Made by a program: the position numbers and the translations under genes. A DNA stretch of 64,000 bases from Streptomyces sp. SPB162 (GTDB lineage Bacteria > Actinomycetota > Actinomycetes > Streptomycetales > Streptomycetaceae), in NCBI RefSeq assembly GCF_029504575.1, contig NZ_JAQFII010000001.1, forward strand, positions 3,107,001 to 3,171,000, written 5' to 3'. Shown piece after piece: positions 17,495 to 28,408 of the stretch. Below the pieces are notes generated by a model. That model saw only the letters and a program-made list of their open reading frames with translations. It did not search any database and was not told the origin of the DNA. How positions within the stretch are numbered: position 1 is the first letter of the stretch; every line of letters starts with the position of its first letter.

Positions 17495-20074
17495 ATGTTC
17501 CGCACCGCCTTGCGCAACGTCCTCGCGCACAAGGCCAGGTTGCTGATGACCGTGCTCGCCGTCATGCTCGGCGTCGCCTTCGTCTCCGGCACCATGGTCT
17601 TCACCGACACCATCGGTGACGCCTTCCAGAAGAGCTCCGCCAAGAGCTACGAGAACGTCTCCGTCGCCGTGAAGCCCGGCTTCCCGACCGGATCCGCGGA
17701 CGGTTCCCCTTCCGGCGCTTCCGGCTCCACGGACAAGGCCGTCCGGAACGAGCCGCCGCACCTGACCCAGCGGCAGTTGGAGACCGTGCGGGCGCTGCCC
17801 GGCGCGGCCTCGGCCACCGGCATCGTGTCCGGCTTCACCGCCGTCGCCGACAAGGACGGCAAGCTGATCGGCGACGGCTGGTCCACCCGGGGCGGGAACT
17901 ACTCGGCCGGCAAGGACGGCACCGACGCCCGCTACGCGATGACGGACGGCCGCGCCCCGCAGAAGCCGGAGGAGGTCGCGCTCGACAGCAGGACCGCCGA
18001 CCGCGCGGGACTGCAGGTCGGTGACACCGTGCGGATGTCCGTCGACGGCCCGGTCATGCGCCAGACCGTCACCGGCGTCTTCGACACCGACGACGGCAAC
18101 GTCGCGGCGGGCGGCAGCCTCGTGCTCTTCGACACCCCCACCGCGCAGAAGCTCTTCGCCAAGCCGGGCCGGTTCGAGGAGATCGACGTCAAGGCGGCCC
18201 CCGGCACCAGCCAGGCCGCGCTCAAGGCCGCGACCGAGAAGGCGCTGCCCAAGGGCACCGAGGTGGTCACCGGACAGCAGCTGGCGGACGAGGAGGCCGA
18301 GCAGATCGCGTCGGCGATGAGCGGTCTCAACACCGGGCTGTTGGTCTTCGCCGGCATCGCGCTCTTCGTCGGAACCTTCATCATCGCCAACACCTTCACC
18401 ATGCTGGTCGCCCAGCGCACCAAGGAGCTGGCGCTGATGCGGGCGGTCGGCGCGAGCCGCCGCCAGGTGACGCGCGCGGTGCTGATCGAGGCGTTCGTGG
18501 TCGGCCTGACCGCCGCCGTGGTCGGCCTCGTCACGGGCATCGGCATCGCGGTCGGCATGCGGTCGCTGCTGGGCACGACGGGTGCGACGCTGCCGGACGG
18601 GCCCCTGGTCATCGGCCCCGGCACGATCGTGTCGTCGATGGTCGTCGGCGTCGCCGTCACCATGCTCGCCGCCTGGTTGCCGGCCCGCCGGGCGTCCAGG
18701 ATCGCGCCGGTCGCCGCGATGAGCAGCGTGCACGCCCCGGCCACCGCCAAGAGCCTGGTGCTGCGCAACACCCTCGGCGCGCTGCTGGCGGGTGCGGGCG
18801 CCGCCCTGGTGCTGGTCGGCTCGGGCATGGACGGGAAGGACGGAAAGCTACCGCTGGGCGCGGGCGGCGGGCTGCTGCTCATCGGGGTCTTCGTGCTGAC
18901 ACCGCTGCTGTCGCGTCCGGTGATCGCCGCGGCGGGGCCGCTGCTGCGCCCGTTCGGCGTCACCGGCAAGCTCGCCCGGCAGAACTCGGTGCGCAACCCG
19001 CGGCGCACCGCCGCCACCGCGTCGGCGCTGATGATCGGCCTGACGCTGATCACCGGTCTCACGGTGATCGCGACCTCGGTCCAGAAGGGCATCGACAGGA
19101 TGGCCGCGGACTCCATCAAGGCCGACTACACGATCAGCATGGTCAACCGCGTCACCGACCTCTCCCCCGAGGTCGCGAAGACGGTGAGCGGCCTCGGGGA
19201 CGTGACCGCGTCCAGCCCGATGCGCAACGCCTGGATCGAGGTCGGCGGCGAGAGCCGGTCGGTGACCGGCGTCAACCCCCGGACCATCGCCCAGCTCGTG
19301 AATCTGGACTTCACCAGCGGCTCCGCCGGCGGTCTCGGCGGCAGCACCGTCGTCGTGGACGACAAGACCGCGGAGAACGGCGGCTGGAAGGTCGGTGACA
19401 CCCTGCCCGCCGTCTACGACGACAAGGCGAAGGGCGCGCTGAAGGTCGGCGGCATCTACCACGGCAACGAAATCCTCGAGGGCGTCCTCGTCGACACCGC
19501 GACGCTCGACCCGCACCTGGAGAAGATCTCCGACATGAAGGTGCTGGTGAAGACGGCCGACGGTACGAGCGCCGCCGCCAAGGACTCCCTGCGGAAGGCG
19601 CTGGGCGACAACCCGGCGATCAAGGTGCAGGACCGGGCCGACATCTCCGAGGAGGCCGGCGGCGTGATCAGCATGATGCTGAACATGCTCTACGGGCTGC
19701 TCGCGATGGCCGTGATCGTCGCGGTCCTCGGTGTCATCAACACGCTGGCCATGTCGGTCTTCGAACGCTCCCACGAGATCGGCATGCTGCGGGCGATCGG
19801 CCTCGACCGCCGGGACGTGAAGCGGATGGTCCGGTTCGAGTCGCTGCTGATCTCGCTGTTCGGCGCGCTGCTCGGGATCGGCCTCGGGGTCTTCCTCGGC
19901 TGGGCCGCGGGCCGGCTGATCGCGGGCAGCATGGACAGCTACACGATGATCGTGCCGTGGGACCGCATCGCGATCTTCCTCGGCGGCGCCGCCCTGGTCG
20001 GGGTCCTGGCCGCGCTGTGGCCGGCCCGGCGCGCGGCCCGGCTCAACATGCTCACCGCCATCAAGGCGGAGTAG
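17495..20074 (+). CDS. ABC transporter permease with two FtsX domains
   Basis: 859-residue membrane protein. An N-terminal transmembrane helix (about 17-40) is followed by an extracellular MacB-PCD-like domain. A first FtsX domain (about 265-400) contains NTFTMLVAQRTKELALMRAVG, given here only as the family-typical coupling segment. Central helices, a second extracellular domain and a second FtsX domain near the C-terminus follow (HEIGMLRAIGLDRRDVKRM). The repeated AVGASRRQV/AIGLDRRDV loops are the coupling helices. The likely task is moving lipids, lipoproteins or peptides across the envelope, substrate unknown. Confidence 0.92.
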   Translation: MFRTALRNVLAHKARLLMTVLAVMLGVAFVSGTMVFTDTIGDAFQKSSAKSYENVSVAVKPGFPTGSADGSPSGASGSTDKAVRNEPPHLTQRQLETVRALPGAASATGIVSGFTAVADKDGKLIGDGWSTRGGNYSAGKDGTDARYAMTDGRAPQKPEEVALDSRTADRAGLQVGDTVRMSVDGPVMRQTVTGVFDTDDGNVAAGGSLVLFDTPTAQKLFAKPGRFEEIDVKAAPGTSQAALKAATEKALPKGTEVVTGQQLADEEAEQIASAMSGLNTGLLVFAGIALFVGTFIIANTFTMLVAQRTKELALMRAVGASRRQVTRAVLIEAFVVGLTAAVVGLVTGIGIAVGMRSLLGTTGATLPDGPLVIGPGTIVSSMVVGVAVTMLAAWLPARRASRIAPVAAMSSVHAPATAKSLVLRNTLGALLAGAGAALVLVGSGMDGKDGKLPLGAGGGLLLIGVFVLTPLLSRPVIAAAGPLLRPFGVTGKLARQNSVRNPRRTAATASALMIGLTLITGLTVIATSVQKGIDRMAADSIKADYTISMVNRVTDLSPEVAKTVSGLGDVTASSPMRNAWIEVGGESRSVTGVNPRTIAQLVNLDFTSGSAGGLGGSTVVVDDKTAENGGWKVGDTLPAVYDDKAKGALKVGGIYHGNEILEGVLVDTATLDPHLEKISDMKVLVKTADGTSAAAKDSLRKALGDNPAIKVQDRADISEEAGGVISMMLNMLYGLLAMAVIVAVLGVINTLAMSVFERSHEIGMLRAIGLDRRDVKRMVRFESLLISLFGALLGIGLGVFLGWAAGRLIAGSMDSYTMIVPWDRIAIFLGGAALVGVLAALWPARRAARLNMLTAIKAE

Positions 20075-20092
20075 CGCGTTCCGTTCCCCCGC

Positions 20093-20134
20093 CGCGGCGG
20101 GCTCCCCCGGATCCGTCCGGGAGAGCCCGCCGCG
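20093..20134. terminator. Terminator between the convergent ABC permease and cfa genes
   Basis: CGCGGCGGGCTC (20093-20104) is perfectly complementary to 20123-20134. It lies between the convergent stops at 20074 and 20140. Confidence 0.75.
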
Positions 20135-20139
20135 TCATG

Positions 20140-21465
20140 TCACGCCTTCGGCTGCTCCGGCCAGGGCCTGGCAGGCGCCATGCCGGCCGCTCCCGAGGGC
20201 TTGGTCCTGACGGCCAGGACCTGGTTGACGCCGATGCGGTTCTGTTCGAAGGACAGCGCGCTGGCGGCCATGTAGAGCCGCCACACCCGCGCCCGCCCCG
20301 CGCCGGCCAGCCGCACCGCCTCCTGCCAGTGGTCCTCCAGATTGCGCACCCAGGCCCGCAGCGTCAGCCCGTAGTGCTCGCGGAGCGCCTCGACGTCCCG
20401 CACCTCGAATCCGGCCTCCTCCAACCGGGAGACGGTGGAGCCGATCGGCGCGAGCTCGCCGTCGGGGAAGACGTAGCGGTCGATGAACTCGTCGACGTGG
20501 TACGCCTCCTCGTCCACCCAGGGGCGGCGGGCGATCTGGTGGTTGAGCAGCCGTCCGCCGGGCCGCAGCAGGCCGTAGAGGTGGGTGGCGTACTCGCGGT
20601 AGAGGTCGCGGCCGACGTGTTCGGCCATGCCGATCGACGAGATCGCGTCGTACGGGCCGTCCGCGACCGCACGGTAGTCCTGGACGCGGATGTCGACGCG
20701 GTCGGTGAGCCCGGCCTCCGCGACCCGTTTGCGGGCGAACGCGGCCTGCTCGGTGGAGAGCGTGATACCGACGGCGCGCACCCCGTAGTGCTCGGCGGCG
20801 TGCAGCACCATCGAGCCCCAGCCGCAGCCGACGTCCAGCAGCGTCTGGTCGGGCCGGAGCGCCAACTTGCGGCAGACGAGGTCGAGTTTGGCCCACTGGG
20901 CCGCTTCGAGGGTGGTGTCGGGGTGCTCCCAGTAGGCGCAGGAGTAGACCATCGACGGGCCGAGGACGCGCTCGTAGAAGTCGTTGCCGACGTCGTAGTG
21001 GTGGCTGATGGCGTCCCGGTCGCGGCCGGGGCTGTGCAGCGGGCCGAACCGGCGGCGGGCCTCCTCGGGCGGCGGCGCGGGCGGCAGCCCCGGCCCGGCG
21101 AGCGCCACGGCCTCGCGGGCGAGCCGGTAGGTGCGCGGGTCGCGCAGGGTGTCCACCGTCCGCCGGAACGTGCTGACGTGCGGTGCGTCGTCCTCGCCGG
21201 TGTCCCAGACGATGCCGGTGATCAGGTCCAGCGCCTCGTACAGATCGCCCTCGACGCCCAGGTCGCCGGAGACCCAGGCGCGGGCCAGTCCCAGCTCGCC
21301 CGGTTTCCACAGCAGCCGGCGCAGTGCGCGTCGGCGCCGGATGACGAGCGTGGGCGCGTCCGGAGGGCCGGCCTCGCTTCCGTCCCATGCGCGGATGCGC
21401 AGCGGGAACGGTCCTCGTAGGGCTTTTTCAGCAAGGTCGCGCATGCGACGGGCCGCATCTGCCAT
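20140..21465 (-). CDS. cfa: Cyclopropane-fatty-acyl-phospholipid synthase family methyltransferase
   Basis: 441-residue S-adenosyl-methionine-dependent enzyme. An N-terminal lipid-binding domain (about 1-140) leads to ISHHYDVGNDFYERVLG, SMVYSCAYWEHPDTTL, the SAM-binding LDVGCGWGSM, GITLSTEQAAFARKR, SSIGMAEHVG and REHYGLTLRAW, all standard CFA-synthase blocks. Family members methylate the double bond of membrane phospholipid acyl chains; some relatives add a methyl branch instead. Start ATG 21465 is preferred. It is convergent with the ABC permease and follows ndh on the same strand. Confidence 0.9.
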   Translation of the reverse strand: MADAARRMRDLAEKALRGPFPLRIRAWDGSEAGPPDAPTLVIRRRRALRRLLWKPGELGLARAWVSGDLGVEGDLYEALDLITGIVWDTGEDDAPHVSTFRRTVDTLRDPRTYRLAREAVALAGPGLPPAPPPEEARRRFGPLHSPGRDRDAISHHYDVGNDFYERVLGPSMVYSCAYWEHPDTTLEAAQWAKLDLVCRKLALRPDQTLLDVGCGWGSMVLHAAEHYGVRAVGITLSTEQAAFARKRVAEAGLTDRVDIRVQDYRAVADGPYDAISSIGMAEHVGRDLYREYATHLYGLLRPGGRLLNHQIARRPWVDEEAYHVDEFIDRYVFPDGELAPIGSTVSRLEEAGFEVRDVEALREHYGLTLRAWVRNLEDHWQEAVRLAGAGRARVWRLYMAASALSFEQNRIGVNQVLAVRTKPSGAAGMAPARPWPEQPKA

Positions 21466-21542
21466 AGCCCCGAGCGTACGACGGACGACCGCCGCCGCGA
21501 GTTATTTTCCGGCCCAACCACCCGGGCTTCCTCGGGAGTACG

Positions 21543-21584
21543 CCGAAGGGGCGTCCGCACCACGGATGGCGGACGCCCCTTCGG
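21543..21584 (-). terminator. Terminator of ndh
   Basis: CCGAAGGGGCGTCCGC (21543-21558) and 21569-21584 form a perfect 16-base stem with a 10-base loop, 74 bases past the ndh stop. Confidence 0.8.
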
Positions 21585-21657
21585 TCCTACTGCTGAGCGA
21601 CTTCGGTACCGCGGTCGAACCGGCGAGGCCGGGCCCGCGGACCGGGGTGGACCGGTG

Positions 21658-23061
21658 TCAGGAAGCCTTGGCCTTCTCGGCCGCCTGAGCGGCGTTGGCC
21701 GGGACGGCCGCCTGAGCGGGGGCCGGAGCCGGACGCGCCGCCTCGTAGAACTCCTCGCGGGGGTTCTCCATGGCGCCGAGCGAGACGACCTCGCGCTTGA
21801 GGAACATCGCGAGCGTCCAGTCCGCGAAGACGCGGATCTTGCGGTTCCAGGTCGGGACGGCCATGCCGTGGTAGCCACGGTGCATGTACCAGGCCAGCCG
21901 GCCCTTGAGCTTGATCTTGGTCTTGCCGACCACGATCATCGCCACGCCCTTGTGCAGGCCGAGACCGGCGACCGCGCCCTTGTTGGCGTGCGCGTAGGTC
22001 TGCTGCGGGAAGCCGCGCATCCCCGAGATCACGTTGTCGCCGAGGACCTTGGCCTGGCGCAGCGCGTGCTGGGCGTTCGGCGGGCACCAGGCGTTCTCGA
22101 CGCCGGCCTTGCGGGCGGCGATGTCCGGGACCTGGGCGTTGTCGCCCGCGGCCCAGATGTAGTCGGTGCCCTGCACCTGGAGCTTCTCCGAGGTGTCCAC
22201 GTGGCCGCGCGGGCCGAGCGGGAGGCCGTAGCGGGCGAGGACCGGGTTCGGCTTGACGCCGGCGGTCCACACGATGGTGGAGGCGTCGACCTCCAGGCCG
22301 TTGGCGAGCACCACGTGCTTGTCGACGCAGGACTTCATCGACGTGCTGAGGTAGACCTCGATACCGCGCTCGCGCAGGTGCTCGAGGCCCCACTCGCCGA
22401 GCTGCGGGCCGACCTCGGGGAGGATCTTGTCCGCGGCGTCGACGAGGATGAAGCGCATGTCTTCGCGCTTGACGTTCGGGTAGTACTTGGCGGCGTCGCG
22501 GGCCATGTCCTCGACCTCGCCTATGGTCTCCGCGCCGGCGAAGCCACCGCCGACGAAGACGAAGGTCAGCGCCTTGCGGCGGACGTCCTCGTCCGTCGTG
22601 GAGTCGGCCTTGTCGAGCTGCTCGAGAACGTGGTTGCGCAGGCCGATGGCCTCCTCGACGCCCTTCATACCGATGCCGTTCTCGGCGAGGCCGGGGATCG
22701 GGAAGGTGCGGGAGACCGCGCCGAGCGCGATGATCAGGTAGTCGAAGGGCAGCTCGTAGGTCTCACCCACGAGCGGCTGGATCGACGCGACCTTGCGGTC
22801 CTGATCGATGTTCATGACGCGGCCGGTGAGCACCTCCGCACCGGGCAGCACGCGTCGCAACGGGACGACGACATGGCGCGGGGAGATGCTGCCGGCGGCA
22901 GCTTCGGGAAGGAAGGGCTGGTACGTCATGTACGAGCGCGGGTCGACGACGGTGACCGTCGCCTCGCCGTACCGCATCTTCTTCATGATGCGGCGCGCCG
23001 CGTACAGGCCGACGTACCCGCCGCCTACTACGAGGATCCGTGGACGCTCCGAAGTGCTCAT
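21658..23061 (-). CDS. ndh: Type II NADH dehydrogenase
   Basis: Single-subunit, non-proton-pumping NADH:menaquinone oxidoreductase on the inner membrane face. From ATG 23061 it is 467 residues. It shows the FAD-binding VVGGGYVGLYAARR, the NADH-binding FVFVGGGFAGAETIGE, WTAGVKPNPV and WAAGDNAQVPD, and a C-terminal membrane-associating region (about 370-430) followed by an Ala/Pro-rich tail. An in-frame GTG at 23079 is the alternative start. Rex-like operators occur about 33 and 285 bases upstream, in line with redox control of ndh known in Streptomyces. Confidence 0.93.
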   Translation of the reverse strand: MSTSERPRILVVGGGYVGLYAARRIMKKMRYGEATVTVVDPRSYMTYQPFLPEAAAGSISPRHVVVPLRRVLPGAEVLTGRVMNIDQDRKVASIQPLVGETYELPFDYLIIALGAVSRTFPIPGLAENGIGMKGVEEAIGLRNHVLEQLDKADSTTDEDVRRKALTFVFVGGGFAGAETIGEVEDMARDAAKYYPNVKREDMRFILVDAADKILPEVGPQLGEWGLEHLRERGIEVYLSTSMKSCVDKHVVLANGLEVDASTIVWTAGVKPNPVLARYGLPLGPRGHVDTSEKLQVQGTDYIWAAGDNAQVPDIAARKAGVENAWCPPNAQHALRQAKVLGDNVISGMRGFPQQTYAHANKGAVAGLGLHKGVAMIVVGKTKIKLKGRLAWYMHRGYHGMAVPTWNRKIRVFADWTLAMFLKREVVSLGAMENPREEFYEAARPAPAPAQAAVPANAAQAAEKAKAS

Positions 23062-23094
23062 GGTTCGAGTATCCAGCACCTGATGGAGGGGTGC

Positions 23095-23112
23095 TCGTGA
23101 GCCCCTTCACAA
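23095..23112 (-). promoter_or_regulatory. Rex-like operator close to the ndh start
   Basis: On the minus strand TTGTGAA-GGGG-CTCACGA resembles the Rex operator consensus TTGTGAA-N4-TTCACAA with two mismatches in the second arm. It is centred about 43 bases upstream of the ndh ATG. Rex represses respiratory genes when NADH/NAD+ is low; its involvement here is inferred. Confidence 0.5.
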
Positions 23113-23302
23113 GGTCCTGGACACCCTCTGCTACACTGCCCGGCCGCGTGACCAGCCCCACAGCCCCCCAAGGGAACCCGGCACCCGATCCGGGCCTCCA
23201 TCGGCCCACCTGATCAGCGAAGATCGCCGCCCCTCGGACAGGTCTCCCAACGCCTGTAACACCGCGGAAACAGCACGCCGCAAGGGTTCCGAGGGGCTCG
23301 GC

Positions 23303-23335
23303 GCCCTATTGCCTGGGAAAACTGGGCAGTAGGGC
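23303..23335 (-). terminator. Hairpin between ppx and ndh, probable terminator of ppx
   Basis: GCCCTATTGCC (23303-23313) pairs with GGCAGTAGGGC (23325-23335) over 11 positions with one G-U-type mismatch. It is located downstream of the ppx stop on the minus strand. Confidence 0.45.
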
Positions 23336-23345
23336 GGGAACTTCA

Positions 23346-23361
23346 TGTGAAGAGTTTCACA
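23346..23361. promoter_or_regulatory. Perfect Rex-type operator sequence
   Basis: TGTGAAGAGTTTCACA has perfect TGTGAA/TTCACA arms with a 4-base spacer, the geometry of the Streptomyces Rex operator. It sits 10 bases beyond the ppx stop and 285 bases upstream of ndh. Confidence 0.6.
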
Positions 23362-23370
23362 AACTTCGTT

Positions 23371-24373
23371 CTACGCGAGGCTCCAGGCGATGCCGTCGAG
23401 GATGTCGTGCTCGCTCACGATGACCTCCTGGGCCCCCGTGCGCTCCATGATCTGGAGCAGGACGAGGGCGCCCGCGCCGATGACATCGACGCGGCCCGGG
23501 TGCATGACGGGGATGGCGGCGCGCTCGGCGTGGGTGGAGGCGAGGAGCCGTCCGGTGATCTCCCGCACCTGCTCCAGGGAGATCCGCGAGTGGTGGATCG
23601 CGGCCGAGTCGTACTCCGTCAGTCCCAGCGCGATGGCGGCGACCGTGGTGACCGAGCCGGCCAGGGCCGACGAGGGTGCGGGCCCGCTCCAGGGGAACGG
23701 AGCCGGCCGCCTCGTCGAGGGCGGCGTTGATGTCGGCCTTGATGGCGGTGATCCGGCCGAGCGTCGGCGGGTCGATGATCGTGCCGTCGTCGGCGGTCAG
23801 GTGGCGCTCGGTCATCCGCACGCAGCCGATGTCGACGGAGCGGGCGGCGAGCACGGTGTCGTCGCCGACGACGAACTCGGTCGAGCCGCCGCCGATGTCC
23901 ACCACCAGATAGGGCTTCGTGTGGCCCTCGTGGCCGGTCAGCTCCTTCGTGGCGCCGGTGAAGGAGAACTCGGCCTCCTGGTCGCCGGTGATCACCTCGG
24001 GCTCGACGCCCAGGATCTCCACCACCCCGCGGACGAAGTCCGCGCGGTTCTCGGCGTCGCGCGAGGCGGACGTCGCCACGAAGCGCACACGCTCCGCTCC
24101 CAGCTCCTTGATGGCGGCGGCGTACTCGCGGCAGGCCGCGAAGGTCCGCTCCAGCGCCTCGGGCGCCAGCCGCCCGGTGCGGTCCACGCCCTGCCCCAGG
24201 CGGACGATGGTCATCCGCCGGTCGAGGTCCTGGAGCTCCCCCGTGACCGGGTCGGCGTCCGCGACCAGCAGCCGGATGGAGTTGGTGCCGCAGTCGATCG
24301 CCGCTACCCGCGACACCTTCGCCTGTTGCCTCGCCTCCGGGTGCTCAGTTTCGGCGTCGACGTTCCTGGACAC
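23371..24373 (-). pseudogene. Exopolyphosphatase / pppGpp phosphohydrolase (Ppx/GppA), frame broken
   Basis: Ppx/GppA enzymes release phosphate from polyphosphate or convert pppGpp to ppGpp. GTG 24373 has GAGGGA upstream. I see VAAIDCGTNSIRLLVAD (phosphate 1 motif), FVATSASRDAENR, TGDQEAEFSFTGA and the glycine-rich VVDIGGGSTEFVVG, then a break at the GGG run 23664-23666. Removing one base restores LAGSVTTVAAIALG, VMHPGRVDVIGAGALVL and HDILDGIAW up to the stop at 23371, as expected for the family. Uncorrected, the first frame would run out at 23357 with a scrambled C-terminus. A sequencing error is the likelier cause. Confidence 0.85.
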
Positions 24374-24440
24374 TGCGTTCCCTCGTTCCCCGGTCACTGG
24401 GTCTCGCCTCTTTCGACACCGGCGCGCCCTTCGGCTCGCT

Positions 24441-24983
24441 TCACTTCTCTCCCCCATCGGTCGTGGCGCAGCCGCCACTGACGCACGGGCCCTTGCGCCA
24501 CCAGTCCGGCAGCATCGCGATCGCCTCGTCGCCCAGCGGGTTCACCCCGGGGCCCGCGGCCAGCGAGTGGCCGACCAGCACGTGCAGGCACTTCACGCGG
24601 TCCGGCATGCCGCCCGCGCTCGGGAAGCCCTCCAGTACCTCGATGGCGTCGCGGCGGGTGAGGTAGTCGTCGTGCGCGGCCTGGTAGGCGCGGGCCAGCT
24701 CCGGGTCCTCGGCGAGCCGGGCCGTCATCTCCTTCATGACGCCGTCGGCCTCCAGCGTGCCGATGGCGGAGGCGGCGCGCGGGCACGTCAGGTAGTACAG
24801 CGTCGGGAACGGCGTACCGTCCTCCAGCCGCGGCTGGGTCTCGACCACGTCCGGCTGGCCGCACGGGCAGCGGTGGGCGATGGCCCGCAGACCGCGCGGC
24901 GGGCGGCCCAACTGCTCCTTGAACGCGGCGATGTCGGCCTCGGTCGGCGTGGTGCGGGGGGTGGGGGCGGGGTGATCTGTCAT
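24441..24983 (-). CDS. DUF501-domain protein
   Basis: 180-residue cytoplasmic protein of the DUF501 family, which is widespread in actinobacteria. Recognisable blocks are EQLGRPPRGLRAIAHRC, CGQPDVVETQPRLEDGTPFP, LYYLTCPRA and DRVKCLHVLVGHSLA. Conserved cysteine and histidine residues (HRCPCG, CVSGGC) could bind a metal. The gene is conserved between ppx and divIC in this order in related genomes as I remember them. Its function is unknown. It is transcribed with divIC above it and ppx below it. Confidence 0.88.
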   Translation of the reverse strand: MTDHPAPTPRTTPTEADIAAFKEQLGRPPRGLRAIAHRCPCGQPDVVETQPRLEDGTPFPTLYYLTCPRAASAIGTLEADGVMKEMTARLAEDPELARAYQAAHDDYLTRRDAIEVLEGFPSAGGMPDRVKCLHVLVGHSLAAGPGVNPLGDEAIAMLPDWWRKGPCVSGGCATTDGGEK

Positions 24984-25036
24984 GAGCCGTTCTCGGTCGT
25001 GGAAGGTCTGCGGCGTGGAACGCGTAGGGGTCGGCG

Positions 25037-25537
25037 CTACCGCCGTGGGGCCCCGGCGGCGTCGGCGTGGTCGACGCTGTTCCAGAAATTGTCGTACCAG
25101 GGGCGGTGTGCGGCGGCCTCGTCGGAGGACCGGCGGACGCCGGAGTCACCGTCGGAGGCGGTCGGCGCCGGGTCCACCACCGTATATCCGGTCTCACCGG
25201 GCAGCAGGAAGTGCAGCCGCTTGCGCGCCTGGGTCTTCACGTACTCGTCGTCCTGCCAGCGGGCCTTCTCCTCGCGGAGCTGCTCGACGCGCTGCTTGGC
25301 CTGCTGGGCCTCCTTGCGCTGGTCCGCGATGTCCGAGCGCTGGGCGATGTACTGCCGCATCGGATAGGCGAGGGCGACGATGAGCGCGCAGAGCACGAGC
25401 GCCAGCAGCGCGGCCCGTCCGGTGAGCTTGCTGCGCCGGGGGGCGGGGCGCCGGGTCGCCGCGCGGTAGACGCGGGCCTGCGCCTCCTGGCCGATCGCCT
25501 TCAGCCGCGCCGCGGTGGCAAACCGGTCCGCCCCCAC
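25037..25537 (-). CDS. divIC: Septum formation initiator, FtsB/DivIC family
   Basis: 166-residue bitopic membrane protein. A basic cytoplasmic N-terminus is followed by a transmembrane helix at about residues 42-62 (ALLALVLCALIVALAYPM), a coiled coil at about 65-100 (IADQRKEAQQAKQRVEQLRE) and the conserved VKTQARKRLHFLLPGETGY. FtsB/DivIC forms the FtsQLB complex that triggers septal peptidoglycan synthesis. I chose GTG 25537 because GAGGGGAG lies seven bases upstream. It follows the eno terminator and precedes the DUF501 gene. Confidence 0.88.
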   Translation of the reverse strand: MGADRFATAARLKAIGQEAQARVYRAATRRPAPRRSKLTGRAALLALVLCALIVALAYPMRQYIAQRSDIADQRKEAQQAKQRVEQLREEKARWQDDEYVKTQARKRLHFLLPGETGYTVVDPAPTASDGDSGVRRSSDEAAAHRPWYDNFWNSVDHADAAGAPRR

Positions 25538-25560
25538 GCCGTCTCCCCTCGTCCACACGT

Positions 25561-25607
25561 ACCTACGTCCCCGGCCACGGTACGGGACCGGGGACGGGGA
25601 CGTAGGT
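25561..25607 (-). terminator. Terminator of eno
   Basis: ACCTACGTCCCCG (25561-25573) is perfectly complementary to 25595-25607. It lies 55 bases past the eno stop and just upstream of divIC on the same strand. Confidence 0.7.
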
Positions 25608-25661
25608 CAGACGTGCGGGTGATGATGCCGCCGATCAGCCCTTGCAGGGGATGACCGCGGA

Positions 25662-27964
<2,303 letters not shown>

Positions 27965-27969
27965 TCATC

Positions 27970-28140
27970 CTCACCGACGCCTACGAGGTCAGCTGTCGGG
28001 TTCGGGCGTGAGTTGCCCGGCCGCGCGGCTCGCACCGCACTGCTTCACCCCAAGCCGGTCCGTCCCCCACGAGTTCGGGGCCGGGCCGGCGGAAGACCTT
28101 GGGTCCCCCGCTCCTGCCTACGGCGCTTTCGCGTCGACTG
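27970..28140 (-). ncRNA. c-di-AMP (ydaO/yuaA-type) riboswitch in the rpfA leader
   Basis: Read on the minus strand, the conserved ydaO blocks occur in order: GCGGGGGACCCA (28100-28111), GGGGTGAAGC (28042-28051), then GGGCAACTCACGCCCGAACC and GACAGCTGACCTCGTAGGCG ending at 27978. These match the consensus of the c-di-AMP riboswitch, which is known to control rpfA in Streptomyces. The 3' end lies only about 20 bases before the rpfA ATG, leaving little room for a separate terminator. Outer limits are approximate. Confidence 0.88.
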
Positions 28141-28206
28141 TTCCCGTCGGTCGGCGGCAGGACTCGGCGATCCTGACCGGCGGGGCCCGCTGTGGCGAGC
28201 AGTACG

Positions 28207-28236
28207 ACGTTAAGCACACGATCCCGGCGAGGACAA
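28207..28236 (-). promoter_or_regulatory. Candidate rpfA promoter upstream of the riboswitch
   Basis: TTGTCC (28231-28236) and TAACGT (28207-28212) are separated by 18 bases on the minus strand, about 65 bases upstream of the start of the riboswitch core. Further upstream, two TGTGAC half-sites (28334-28339 and 28357-28362) resemble halves of a Crp site but do not form a clear palindrome. Confidence 0.35.
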
Positions 28237-28408
28237 ACATCCGGGGTGTGCGCGACATGTCCCCCATCCGCCTGAGCGGGCGCACAGAGTCGCAGGTCGG
28301 AAGGGAGAAAAGCGACGCAGTGCGAGCGGGCCGTCACAGCGCCCGCGGAGACCCTTGTCACAGGATCCGGGGGTGCCGGGATCGTGTCGAGCGGCCAGTT
28401 GGGCGGTC

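Noticed and set aside
20074..20140. Small RNA gene in the palindromic gap between the ABC permease and cfa
   Set aside because: The structure is fully explained as a terminator of two convergent genes, and only 65 bases are available.
28321..28362. Crp binding site upstream of rpfA
   Set aside because: Two TGTGAC half-sites are present, but neither forms a convincing palindrome with the expected spacing. Mentioned only as a possibility in the promoter entry.
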